Origin: CAWGYQ01 sp963817395
GTDB lineage: Bacteria; Acidobacteriota; Vicinamibacteria; Vicinamibacterales; CAVPJW01
Assembly (NCBI GenBank): GCA_963817395.1
Contig: CAWFOC010000006.1
Span: 186,001 to 250,000, forward strand
Length of the DNA: 64,000 nt
Direction: 5' to 3'
Below the pieces are notes generated by a model. It did no database searches, was not told the DNA's origin, and saw only the letters and a program-made list of their open reading frames with translations. This document shows positions 35,713 through 43,729 of this stretch, piece after piece. The position numbers and the translations under genes are program-made. The number at the start of each line of letters is the position of its first letter. Positions within the stretch are counted from its first letter, which is position 1.

Positions 35713-36514
35713 CCAGCAGCTCCGTAAGTCGCGTCAGGTCAGCAAGCTCCAGTGTCTCCGGCCGTTGCCGCGGGTCGAGGCCTGCTTCGGCGATGAGCTT
35801 GGTGACGTCGCGGCCGCGCCCGAGCCCGGGATCGCGCAGCAGGGTTCCGATCATCTTGCGCCGCTGACTGAAGAGCCGGCGGACGAGCCGTTCAAAGGCT
35901 ACAGGGTCGGCCGCGCCCAGCTCGGGAGCGTGAAAGGTCAGCCGCACGAGCGCCGACGCCACCCGTGGCATCGGCCGGAAGGCGCCCGGCGGCAGCGTGA
36001 GCAGGGGAGTGACGCGTGCGACCGGGGCCGTCAGCACCGACAGGACGCCATACGTCTTCGTTCCGGGCCGGGCCGCGAGCCGCTCGGCGACCTCGCGCTG
36101 CAGCATCAGGGTGGCATCCGTGATCGGGCGCCTGTCGCGCGCCAGAGACAGCAATCGGAAAAGGACAGGCGTCGAGATGTAGTAGGGCAAGTTGCCCACG
36201 AGACGGAGCGCTCCATCCGTAGCCCGGGAAGCCAGCTCGCCCAGATCGACATCGAGCACGTCCGCGGTGAGGATCTCCAGGTTCGGAATGCGAAGAGCCC
36301 GCAGAGAGGCAGAAAGATCGCGGTCGATTTCGATGGCGACAATTCGGGCGCCGGATGCGGCAAGCGGCACGGTCAACGCGCCGCGACCCGGTCCAACCTC
36401 GATGAAGACATCGCGCGGTGAGGGATTGATGGCGGTGACGACCTTGGCCGCCCACTGTGGTTCGAGAAAGTGCTGACCGAACCGCTTTCGCGGCCTGGGC
36501 GCGTGTCTCGTCAT
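35684..36514 (-). CDS. rsmA: 16S rRNA dimethyladenosine transferase
   Basis: RsmA (KsgA) dimethylates two adjacent adenines near the 3' end of 16S rRNA using SAM. It has 276 residues from ATG 36514, the first start that gives the family N-terminus (PRKRFGQHFLEPQWAAKVV). The SAM-binding motif VGPGRGALTVPLAA and the catalytic NLPYYIS are clear. The C-terminal domain has KTYGVLSVLTA and FSQRRKMI. The start overlaps the stop of the upstream zincin gene by 4 bases, so the two are likely co-transcribed. Confidence 0.95.
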   Translation of the reverse strand: MTRHAPRPRKRFGQHFLEPQWAAKVVTAINPSPRDVFIEVGPGRGALTVPLAASGARIVAIEIDRDLSASLRALRIPNLEILTADVLDVDLGELASRATDGALRLVGNLPYYISTPVLFRLLSLARDRRPITDATLMLQREVAERLAARPGTKTYGVLSVLTAPVARVTPLLTLPPGAFRPMPRVASALVRLTFHAPELGAADPVAFERLVRRLFSQRRKMIGTLLRDPGLGRGRDVTKLIAEAGLDPRQRPETLELADLTRLTELLAVQAGPPVL

Positions 36515-36921
36515 CGATCGGTCGCTCCCCGATCTTCGTCCCATTGACGCCAGTAGCGATCCTCGATGGCTTCGATTTCTTCCTCGCTCATGCCGAAGTA
36601 GTGACCAACCTCGTGAATGAGCGTTTCGCCGATCGTGCCGACGATCTCATCCTCGTCGTCCGAGGATTCCTCAATCGGGCGCTGATACAGGGTGATGCGG
36701 TCCGGCAAGGTGTTGCCAAAATCCCAGCTGCGAGACGGAAGAGGGGTGCCGTGGTAGAGGCCGAGCAGGGTGTCTGGCGGCTCTATCTCCATCTGGGCGA
36801 GGAGCTCCGGGGAAGGAGCGTCTTCCACCACCACCGCGAGATTCTTCATCTGCCGGCGGAACTCGGGCGGAATGGAGTCGAGGGCCTGAGCGACGAGACG
36901 CTGGAAAGCCGCGCGCGTCAT
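36511..36921 (-). CDS. Small zinc metallopeptidase-like (zincin) protein
   Basis: The protein has 136 residues with the zinc motif HEVGHYFGMSEEEIE (HExxH plus the later acidic residues), typical of the small predicted zincin family DUF1025 (COG3824). TRAAFQRLVAQALDSIPPEF at the N-terminus and NITLYQRPI-like DRITLYQRPIEE before the active site are usual in that family. ATG 36921 is chosen; the frame is open upstream, but into the nth gene. The biological role of the family is not established. It overlaps rsmA. Confidence 0.8.
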   Translation of the reverse strand: MTRAAFQRLVAQALDSIPPEFRRQMKNLAVVVEDAPSPELLAQMEIEPPDTLLGLYHGTPLPSRSWDFGNTLPDRITLYQRPIEESSDDEDEIVGTIGETLIHEVGHYFGMSEEEIEAIEDRYWRQWDEDRGATDR

Positions 36922-36959
36922 GGGTGTTGAACTCGGGTTGTCGTAGCTGCGGCGATCGG

Positions 36960-37670
36960 CTATCGCTCGCGCCTGTTTCGCGCCCGCTTGCTGCCCGCGC
37001 GCGTCGGAGCCGCCGCGCTTCGTCCCTGACGTCTCGGAGTGACGCGGCCGGATCGATAGAACCGGCAATCGGCGCGCACCGCGCAGCGGTCGCAAAGAGG
37101 GCGCGGTCGGCACACCCGCCGTCCGTGCAGGATGAGCGTATCAGAGGCGACGATCCATTCCTCAGCCGGCAGTGCTTTGCACAACTGGGTTTCGACGATT
37201 TCGGGGTCGGCACCGCTGGCGAGGCCGATACGGTTGGCGACCCGCAGAACGTGTCGGTCCACCGGGAGCCCCGCGACCCCCAGCGCATGACCCAGCACGA
37301 CGTTCGCGGTCTTGCGGCCGACACCGGGTAGTGCCACCAGATCGTCCATCGACGCGGGCACTTGTCCGCCATGACGCTCCACCAGCGCGCGAGCCATGCC
37401 GGTGATGGACCGCGCCTTGGCGCGGAAGAAACCCGTCGACAGGATGAGGGGCTCGATCGTTTCGGCTCTGGCGGCCGCCAGTGAGGTGGCGTCCGGGTAC
37501 TTCGCAAAGAGATTCGGCGTGACGAGATTCACGCGCTGGTCGGTGGATTGCGCGGAGAGAATCGTGGCGACGAGCAGCTCGAACGGGGTGCGATAGTGCA
37601 GCTCGGTGTCGGCGCCCGGATGCTGTCCCATCAATTTGTGGACGATGACCCGGACCTCGGCCGGTTTCAT
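36960..37670 (-). CDS. nth: Endonuclease III (DNA glycosylase/AP lyase)
   Basis: This is a base-excision repair glycosylase that removes oxidised pyrimidines and nicks abasic sites. It has 236 residues, slightly longer than E. coli Nth because of a basic C-terminal tail (RRQGRSAAAPTRAGSKRARNRR). The helix-hairpin-helix LPGVGRKTANVVLGHA supplies the catalytic region, and the Asp is in LPVDRHVLRVANR. The iron-sulfur cluster cysteines are in CRPRPLCDRCAVRADC, with the correct C-x6-C-x2-C-x5-C spacing. Confidence 0.94.
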   Translation of the reverse strand: MKPAEVRVIVHKLMGQHPGADTELHYRTPFELLVATILSAQSTDQRVNLVTPNLFAKYPDATSLAAARAETIEPLILSTGFFRAKARSITGMARALVERHGGQVPASMDDLVALPGVGRKTANVVLGHALGVAGLPVDRHVLRVANRIGLASGADPEIVETQLCKALPAEEWIVASDTLILHGRRVCRPRPLCDRCAVRADCRFYRSGRVTPRRQGRSAAAPTRAGSKRARNRRER

Positions 37671-37679
37671 GACTCGGGG

Positions 37680-37997
37680 TCAGTGCACCGGGCCTTTGGT
37701 CCAGCCGACGTTGGAGTACGAGTCCGAGTAGACGCGCATGTGTTCCTGGAGCGCGGCAATCAGGCTCGGCACGAACTGGACCGGCACGACGATGCGACTG
37801 CGGATCGGTGCACGCACGACGTGCTCGGCTTCCGCGTCGCGAACTTCCTTTTCGCTGAGCGGCATGACCTCGCAGAACGTCAACGTGAAGTCGAACGGTG
37901 TGTGCGCAATGGCGCAGAAGTTTGCGTAGGTGCGCGGCTCGGTCGAGGTTTCGTCGGGTACGATGGTGAAGTTGATCTGCTTGTGCGGTTCGGTCAT
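37680..37997 (-). CDS. DUF3467 domain protein
   Basis: The protein has 105 residues and matches the general pattern of DUF3467 proteins: an N-terminal strand with YANFCAIAHTPFDFTLTFCEVMP and a C-terminal RIVVPVQFVPSLIAALQEHM. These small cytosolic proteins are widespread; their function is not known. The gene sits 9 bases upstream of nth and 30 bases downstream of lexA on the same strand, so it may share the SOS-controlled transcript. Confidence 0.75.
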   Translation of the reverse strand: MTEPHKQINFTIVPDETSTEPRTYANFCAIAHTPFDFTLTFCEVMPLSEKEVRDAEAEHVVRAPIRSRIVVPVQFVPSLIAALQEHMRVYSDSYSNVGWTKGPVH

Positions 37998-38027
37998 TGA
38001 CGAGCCTCGTCTCCAGTGCTTCGTACT

Positions 38028-38633
38028 TCAGTACTTCCGCATCACACCAACGACCACGCCCTGCACCTGAACGCGCTCGGCGTCGAGCAGCAGCGGCTGC
38101 ATGGCCGGGTTCGCTGGCTGCAGGCGAACGCGGCCGTTGTCGCGATAGAGCTTCTTGAGCGTGACGTCCGAGCCCTCGACGAGCGCAATGACCATTTCGC
38201 CATCGCTCGCCGTCTTGCGATCCTCGACAATGACGAAATCGCCATCCCTGATCTGTTCGTCGATCATCGAATCGCCCCGCACGCGCAGCACGTAGGTATC
38301 TCGCCGGGTGACCAAATCTTCGGGGACCGCGATGGTCTCGGCAGTCGTGATGGCCTCAATCGGCGCCCCGGCGGCCACATACCCGAGCAGCGGCAGCTCG
38401 ACGGCGCGTCCGCCGGTGCGCGTCGGGATCACTTCGACCGAGCGGCTGCGGTTCCACGCCCGCTTGATGAATCCCTTGTCCTGGAGATTCGTGAGGTGCT
38501 TGTGCACGGTGGCGAGCGACGAGAGGCCGAAGCGCCGGCCGACTTCTTCCAGGCTCGGCGCGTAGCCGTGCTGCTGGATGAACTCGTTGAGATAGTCGAG
38601 GATCTCGCGTTGGCGTTTCGTGAGTGGTAGCAC
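38028..38633 (-). CDS. lexA: SOS response repressor LexA
   Basis: LexA represses DNA-damage genes until RecA-stimulated self-cleavage. The protein has 201 residues. The GTG at 38633 is chosen because AGAGGAGG precedes it by about 5 bases; an upstream GTG at 38657 would add eight residues. The winged-helix DNA-binding domain is LTKRQREILDYLNEFIQQHGYAPSLEEVGRRFGLSS. The cleavage site Ala-Gly is in GYVAAGAPIEA, the nucleophile Ser in VRGDSMIDEQI, and the general-base Lys in VEGSDVTLKKLY. DUF3467 and nth genes follow. Confidence 0.95.
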   Translation of the reverse strand: MLPLTKRQREILDYLNEFIQQHGYAPSLEEVGRRFGLSSLATVHKHLTNLQDKGFIKRAWNRSRSVEVIPTRTGGRAVELPLLGYVAAGAPIEAITTAETIAVPEDLVTRRDTYVLRVRGDSMIDEQIRDGDFVIVEDRKTASDGEMVIALVEGSDVTLKKLYRDNGRVRLQPANPAMQPLLLDAERVQVQGVVVGVMRKY

Positions 38634-38710
38634 CGGGCCTCCTCTAAGGCGGCGCACCGCGGACTGGCAGCGCGCGGAAGGCGAGCAACGGAGCCGTTCG
38701 AGCGGTGGCG

Positions 38711-38739
38711 ATGTTATGCAAAGAAAAGGCGAAAGTCAA
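38711..38739 (-). promoter_or_regulatory. lexA promoter
   Basis: On the minus strand, TTGACT (38739-38734) and TAACAT (38716-38711) are 17 bases apart, a good sigma70 promoter about 80 bases before the lexA start. Just downstream of the predicted start is AACGG-AG-CCGTT (38687-38698), a 12-bp inverted repeat that could be the LexA operator; this is low confidence because the LexA site of this lineage is not known to me. Confidence 0.55.
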
Positions 38740-38830
38740 GCGTTCGATCGACGCGCCGACGAAGAGGTCGAAACGCGGATCGCCGCGCCCGAGTCGCGCA
38801 CGCGAAGAATCGCCGGATCTGTCGCGTCGC

Positions 38831-38836
38831 TATAAT
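38831..38836 (+). promoter_or_regulatory. -10 box (TATAAT) of the PfkB kinase gene
   Basis: Consensus TATAAT lies 8 bases before the GTG at 38845, divergent from the lexA promoter. A transcript starting from it would have practically no 5' UTR. Confidence 0.5.
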
Positions 38837-38844
38837 CGGACGCC

Positions 38845-39804
38845 GTGCGGATCCCGTTTGCGATTCCGCCTCGCGGGGAGCGCCCGTTCGACGTGGTCGG
38901 CTTCGGGTTGAACAGCGTCGATCTCATTGCGGTCGTCGATGAGTATCCCGCCCCGGACAGCAAGCATCCCCTGAAAAGCTTGACGCGATTGCCTGGCGGT
39001 CAGGCGGCGACGGCCATGGTGGCGTGCGCCCGCCTCGGATGGAAGAGCCGGTACATCGGCCGCTTCGGCGGTGACGAGCCCGGCGCGCTTGGACGCGAAA
39101 GCCTTGTTCGCGAAGGCGTCGACGTGTCGGCCGCCGCCACTGTCGCGGGCGCCACCAATCAGATGGCGATTGTTCTCGTCGATGCGAAGACTGCGCAGCG
39201 AACAGTGCTGTGGCAGCGGCATCCCGGGCTCAAGATGACCGCCGCCGATGTGGACGCGCGCGAAGTCTGCACGGGCCGCGTCCTGCTGGTCGATTGTCAT
39301 GAGACCGAAGCGGCGACCCAGGCGGCCAGGCTCGCCCGCGAGGCGCGGATGGTCACCGTGATCGACGTGGAGAAGGTCCGCCCCGGCATCGACAAGCTCC
39401 TCCGAGAAATGACGATCATTATCGCGTCGGCCTCGTTTCCGGCTCAAATGACGGGTCGCGCGGGCGTTGGCGAGGCGCTGGTCGCGCTCGCGCGCGAGTT
39501 CCCCGGCGCGGCAGTAGTTGCCGTCACGCTGGGTTCGGACGGCAGTCTGGCTTTGTCTGAAGGACGCGAGATCCGAACGCCCGGGTTCCGGGTCGAGGCC
39601 GTCGATACCACCGGCGCCGGGGATGTATTCAGGGGCGGCTTCATCGCGGCCTGCCTGGCCGAGCACGCGCCCGGCGACCTGCGACACGTGCTGCGCTATG
39701 CGAACGCCGTCGCGGCGCTCAAATGCCGGCGTCTGGGCGCACGTGACGGCATTCCGCGCGCGGATGAGGTAAACGATCTCCTCCGCGCGCAACCGGCCTC
39801 GTAA
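38845..39804 (+). CDS. PfkB-family carbohydrate kinase
   Basis: This is a ribokinase/PfkB sugar (or nucleoside) kinase of 319 residues. The two family signatures are present: the N-terminal LPGGQAATAMVACARLGWKSRYIGRFGGDE and the C-terminal DTTGAGDVFRGGFIAACL, with the catalytic Asp and anion hole. The start is GTG 38845, matching the -10 box just upstream. Substrate specificity cannot be read from sequence; no sugar transporter or isomerase gene lies next to it. Confidence 0.88.
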   Translation: MRIPFAIPPRGERPFDVVGFGLNSVDLIAVVDEYPAPDSKHPLKSLTRLPGGQAATAMVACARLGWKSRYIGRFGGDEPGALGRESLVREGVDVSAAATVAGATNQMAIVLVDAKTAQRTVLWQRHPGLKMTAADVDAREVCTGRVLLVDCHETEAATQAARLAREARMVTVIDVEKVRPGIDKLLREMTIIIASASFPAQMTGRAGVGEALVALAREFPGAAVVAVTLGSDGSLALSEGREIRTPGFRVEAVDTTGAGDVFRGGFIAACLAEHAPGDLRHVLRYANAVAALKCRRLGARDGIPRADEVNDLLRAQPAS

Positions 39805-39884
39805 CAACCTCGGGCCGACGGGGCAGGCGCACCCGTGGTACACTTTTCGCTGGTGCCCACGAAGCGTGCCTCGCGGAGGTTTCG

Positions 39885-40469
39885 ATGCGAACTGCAGTCG
39901 GCGCATTCCTCGGTGTGGTGTGTGTCGCCGTCGTGGCGGCTCAGTCCCGTCCGCCCACCAAAGAAGACGCCGCGTCGATGCGGATCAAGATGGACCAGAT
40001 CCACGCCAACGCCGAGGCCGGGAAGTCGCCCGTGCGGACCACCATCACCGAGCGCGAATTGAACGCCTTTCTGCTCTTCGACTCCAAGAACATCCCCAAG
40101 GGAGTCGAGCAGCCCTCCATCACCATGATGGGTGGGGGGCGCCTGACCGCGCAGGCCGTCGTCAATCTCGACAACGTGCGCGGCGAAAGCTCGGGTGGGT
40201 TGCTGAACCCGATGCGGCTGCTCACGGGCCGCTTGCCGGTCTCCACCACGGGCACCCTGCGGTCCGGTGGCGGCTCGGCCCGGTACGAGCTCGAGTCCGC
40301 GCAGGTTTCCGGCGTGACCGTACCGAAGAGCGTGCTGCAACAGGTTCTGAGCTACTACTCGACGAATCCCGAGAATCCAAACGGCCTCAGCCTCGACGAG
40401 CCGTTCCCTCTGCCCGCACGGATCGACCGCGTGGAGATCAACAAGGGCGAGGCGGTGGTCGTCCAATAG
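39885..40469 (+). CDS. Secreted protein of unknown function
   Basis: The protein has 194 residues. ATG 39885 has GGAGG 6 bases upstream. The N-terminal signal peptide (residues 1-19, ending AAQS) indicates export. The mature part shows the pattern TTITERELNAFLLFDS, then alternating strands such as RLTAQAVVNLDNV, and ends in FPLPARIDRVEINKGEAVVVQ. This has the general look of lipid-binding LmeA/DUF2993-type beta proteins, but I cannot assign it firmly. A possible -10 (TACACT) occurs near 39839. Confidence 0.65.
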   Translation: MRTAVGAFLGVVCVAVVAAQSRPPTKEDAASMRIKMDQIHANAEAGKSPVRTTITERELNAFLLFDSKNIPKGVEQPSITMMGGGRLTAQAVVNLDNVRGESSGGLLNPMRLLTGRLPVSTTGTLRSGGGSARYELESAQVSGVTVPKSVLQQVLSYYSTNPENPNGLSLDEPFPLPARIDRVEINKGEAVVVQ

Positions 40470-40523
40470 CCGCCTCGTCTCGACGCGGCGCGTGGTCGGG
40501 ACGCCTGACGTGAGGGCACCCTA

Positions 40524-42638
40524 GTGGCAGACTCCTCCCGCCACGCGACGTCGGATCCGCTCGCCACCCCGTTGCAGTTTCTGAAAGGCGTTGGACCCCG
40601 CCGGGCAGCCGATCTCGCGCACGTTGGCCTCTCCACGCTCGAGGACCTGCTCTATCGCTTCCCGATCCGGTACGAAGACCGGAGCCGCCTGAAGTCGATC
40701 GCGGCGCTGAGTCCCGGCGAGGCCGTCGCGATCTCGGGCGAGATCATCAGTGCCGGCCTGCGGTTTACGCGACGTCCGGGGTTCAAGATTTTCGAAGCGC
40801 TCATCCGCGACGCCAGCGGGACGGTCCGCGCCACTTGGCTCAACCAGCCGTTCCTGCGCGATGTGTTGAAGCCGCACCTTCAGCTGGTGCTCTATGGGAC
40901 GGTGGGGCTGCGCCCGTCGGGTGGCCTCGAACTCCTCAATCCGCAATACGAGCCGATCGATGCCGAAGACGGCGAGACCGTTCATACCGGCCGGATTGTC
41001 CCGATCTACGAGAAGACCGGCAGCCTGACGCCCAAGCTTCAGCGGCGTCTCGTGTTCGATGCGCTTCAGCGGCTGCCGGGCGACCTCGACGATCCCCTGC
41101 CGCCAGATATACGTGCACGCCTCGAGCTGCCCGATCGATTCACCGCGTTGTGGCGGACGCACTTCCCGGAGTCGGACACGGACGTGAGTGTGCTGAACGG
41201 CTTCAGGACGCCGGCGCAACGCCGGCTGATCCTGGAAGAGTTCTTTCTCTTCCAAACCGGCCAGCTGCTGCGTCGGCGGGCGTCTGAAAGCGAACGAAAG
41301 GGCGTGCCCGTGCGCGTGGACGATCGCGTACGCGCCGCGGCGCGAGAGGTGCTGCCTTTCAAATTAACCGGGGGGCAGAAGCAGGCGCTCAAGGAGATCG
41401 TGGAGGACATGCAGCGCCCGTGGCCGATGAATCGTCTCCTGCAGGGTGATGTGGGATCGGGCAAGACCATCGTCGCGCTCATCGCTGCGCTCGTGGCGAT
41501 GGAGAACGGACTGCAGGTCGCGTTCATGGCGCCGACGGAGATTCTCGCCGAGCAGCACTTCCTCACTATCCGCCAGCTGCTCGCGCGTTCGCGCTTCACG
41601 GTGGCGCTGGCCACCGGTGCGCTGCCGGCGGCAGAGCGCCGCGAGATGCTGACGGCACTCGGTACCGGCGATATCAGCCTCGTCGTGGGTACGCACGCGC
41701 TCGTTCAGGAGGACGTCGCCTTCAGCGCGCTTGGGCTCGTCGTGATCGACGAACAGCATCGGTTTGGCGTGCTTCAGCGCGCGACGCTGAGGTCGAAGGG
41801 CCTTCATCCCGACGTGCTCGTCATGACGGCCACGCCAATTCCCAGGACGCTGGCATTGACCTCGTACGGCGATCTCGACGTGTCGGTCATCCGCGAGTCG
41901 CCGCCGGGCCGTCTCCCCGTGAAAACCACCGTCAAGCCCGATTCGCGTCGCGAAGAAGTCTGGCGCTTCGTTCAAGCAGAACTGGATCTCGGGCGTCAGG
42001 CCTACATCGTCTATCCGCTCGTCGAGGAGTCGGACAAGATCGATCTCAAGGCCGCCACCGAGATGGCCGATCACCTGGCGGCCGAGGTGTTCCCTCAGCA
42101 CCGCGTCCTGCTCCTGCACGGACGGATGCCGCAGGACGCCAAGGATCGTGTCATGCGCGCCTTCGCCTCGGGCGATGCGCACGTGCTGGTGTCGACGACG
42201 GTCATCGAGGTCGGCGTTGACGTGGCGAATGCCTCGGTCATTCTGGTGGAGCATGCCGAACGCTTCGGGTTGTCGCAGCTGCATCAGCTGCGGGGCCGGG
42301 TCGGTCGAGGGCCGTATCAGTCCTACTGTCTGCTGTTGTATCAGGCGCCGCTCTCCGAGCAGGCGCGCGGCCGGCTGGCGGCCATGACCGAGACCACCGA
42401 TGGCTTTCTCGTCGCCGAGCGTGATCTGGAACTGAGGGGCCCGGGAGATTTTTTTGGCACGCGGCAGTCGGGCGTGCCCACGTTGCGGATCGGCGACCTG
42501 CTCCGCGATCGCGACCTGATGGAGACCGCGCGTCTCGAAGCCGCGGCCTTCCTGGAGCGGACGCCGGCGAGTCATCCGCTGTTCGAAATGGTCCGCCGCG
42601 TCTGGCCCGCGCGGTTCGGTCTGGTCGGGGTGGCGTAG
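40524..42638 (+). CDS. recG: ATP-dependent DNA helicase RecG
   Basis: RecG reverses stalled forks and branch-migrates Holliday junctions. The protein has 704 residues, a normal length. The N-terminal wedge OB-domain carries FLKGVGPRRAADLAHVGL and YEDRSRL. The helicase motifs are Walker A LLQGDVGSGKTIVALIAAL, the MAPTEILAEQH motif, DEQH in LVVIDEQHRFGVLQR, and motif III MTATPIPRTLALT. The C-terminal half has LLLHGRMPQDAKDRVM, VSTTVIEVGVDVANAS and HQLRGRVGRG. The GTG at 40524 starts the family-typical sequence. rsmD follows with a one-base gap. Confidence 0.96.
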   Translation: MADSSRHATSDPLATPLQFLKGVGPRRAADLAHVGLSTLEDLLYRFPIRYEDRSRLKSIAALSPGEAVAISGEIISAGLRFTRRPGFKIFEALIRDASGTVRATWLNQPFLRDVLKPHLQLVLYGTVGLRPSGGLELLNPQYEPIDAEDGETVHTGRIVPIYEKTGSLTPKLQRRLVFDALQRLPGDLDDPLPPDIRARLELPDRFTALWRTHFPESDTDVSVLNGFRTPAQRRLILEEFFLFQTGQLLRRRASESERKGVPVRVDDRVRAAAREVLPFKLTGGQKQALKEIVEDMQRPWPMNRLLQGDVGSGKTIVALIAALVAMENGLQVAFMAPTEILAEQHFLTIRQLLARSRFTVALATGALPAAERREMLTALGTGDISLVVGTHALVQEDVAFSALGLVVIDEQHRFGVLQRATLRSKGLHPDVLVMTATPIPRTLALTSYGDLDVSVIRESPPGRLPVKTTVKPDSRREEVWRFVQAELDLGRQAYIVYPLVEESDKIDLKAATEMADHLAAEVFPQHRVLLLHGRMPQDAKDRVMRAFASGDAHVLVSTTVIEVGVDVANASVILVEHAERFGLSQLHQLRGRVGRGPYQSYCLLLYQAPLSEQARGRLAAMTETTDGFLVAERDLELRGPGDFFGTRQSGVPTLRIGDLLRDRDLMETARLEAAAFLERTPASHPLFEMVRRVWPARFGLVGVA

Positions 42639-42639
42639 C

Positions 42640-43209
42640 GTGAGGATCATCGCGGGAGCCTTCAAGGGCCGCCGCCTGGCGGCGCCGCGATCACAGGACA
42701 TCCGACCGACGTCCGACAAGCTGCGTGAGACGTTGTTCAATGTGATCGCGTCGCGCGTGTCTGAAGCGCGGGTGCTCGATCTTTTCGCGGGAACTGGCGC
42801 GCTCGGTCTCGAGGCGTTGAGCCGCGGAGCCCGGCATGTCACGTTCGTCGAGCGCGATCCGGCGGCGATCGCCCTGATTGCGGAGAACGTCGCGCGCTGC
42901 GAAGCGACAGACCGCTGTGCTATCATCCGCGGCAGCGTGGAGCGGGCCGCCAAACGCATGGGGAGCGAGTTCGATCTCGTGCTGGCGGATCCGCCGTATA
43001 CCTGCACCAGCGCCGGGCAGCTCGTTGGGTCGTTCGCGTCGCTGCTGGCACCCGGCGGTCTGCTCGTCCTGGAGCACGCGCGGCGGGCCGGGGCGCCCGA
43101 GCATCTCGGCAACTTGACGCGCACTCGCACCGTCGTTTCCGGCGAGAGCGCCCTTGCGCTGTACTCGCGCGCAGCACCGGATGCGGCAAGCGATGAGCAT
43201 GCAGACTGA
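42640..43209 (+). CDS. rsmD: 16S rRNA (guanine-N2)-methyltransferase
   Basis: RsmD methylates G966 of 16S rRNA using SAM. It has 189 residues starting at GTG 42640, 1 base after the recG stop. MRIIAGAFKGRRL and RPTSDKLRETLFNVI are typical N-terminal motifs, the SAM-binding motif is VLDLFAGTGALGLEALSRGA, and the catalytic DPPY motif is in LVLADPPYTC. It overlaps coaD by 17 bases; the rsmD-coaD pair is common across bacteria. Confidence 0.95.
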   Translation: MRIIAGAFKGRRLAAPRSQDIRPTSDKLRETLFNVIASRVSEARVLDLFAGTGALGLEALSRGARHVTFVERDPAAIALIAENVARCEATDRCAIIRGSVERAAKRMGSEFDLVLADPPYTCTSAGQLVGSFASLLAPGGLLVLEHARRAGAPEHLGNLTRTRTVVSGESALALYSRAAPDAASDEHAD

Positions 43210-43729
43210 GAACACGGGCGGAGGACGACACCGACCGCGGCTGGCCGTCTACCCCGGATCGTTCGATCCGCTGACCAATGGCCACGTCGACATCATCCTC
43301 CGCGGCGCGCGCATCTTCGATCGGATCATCATTGCGATCCTGGTGAACGCGGAGAAGGAGCCGCTGTTCAGCATGGCCGAGCGCGTCGCCATCGCCCGCG
43401 AGGTGTTTCGGGAATCGCCGAACGTCGAAGTGGATACCTTCGACGGCCTGCTCGTGGAATACGTCGCCAGTCGCAAGGCGAACGTCATTGTGCGAGGGTT
43501 GCGGGCGATTTCGGATTTCGAATTCGAGTTTCAGATGGCGCTGATGAACCGACGGCTCGAGCCGGAAGTCGAGACGGTGTTCATGATGCCCGCCGAGCAG
43601 TACACCTACATCAGCTCGCGCCTGATCAAAGAGGTCGTGGCGCTGGGCGGCAGCGTCCGGGGGCTCGTCCCCGGGCTCGTCGAAGAGCGGTTGGGGCAGA
43701 AGCGGACCGGGACCGGAGGAACGACATGA
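43193..43729 (+). CDS. coaD: Phosphopantetheine adenylyltransferase
   Basis: CoaD makes dephospho-CoA from phosphopantetheine and ATP. It has 178 residues from ATG 43193 (a second in-frame ATG is at 43199). The nucleotidyltransferase motif YPGSFDPLTNGHVDII (TxGH) and the C-terminal YTYISSRLIKEVVALGG are clear. RGLRAISDFEFEFQMALMNR is also family-typical. The start overlaps the rsmD end, and the stop overlaps the next ATG (ATGA), so the three are likely one operon. Confidence 0.96.
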   Translation: MSMQTENTGGGRHRPRLAVYPGSFDPLTNGHVDIILRGARIFDRIIIAILVNAEKEPLFSMAERVAIAREVFRESPNVEVDTFDGLLVEYVASRKANVIVRGLRAISDFEFEFQMALMNRRLEPEVETVFMMPAEQYTYISSRLIKEVVALGGSVRGLVPGLVEERLGQKRTGTGGTT

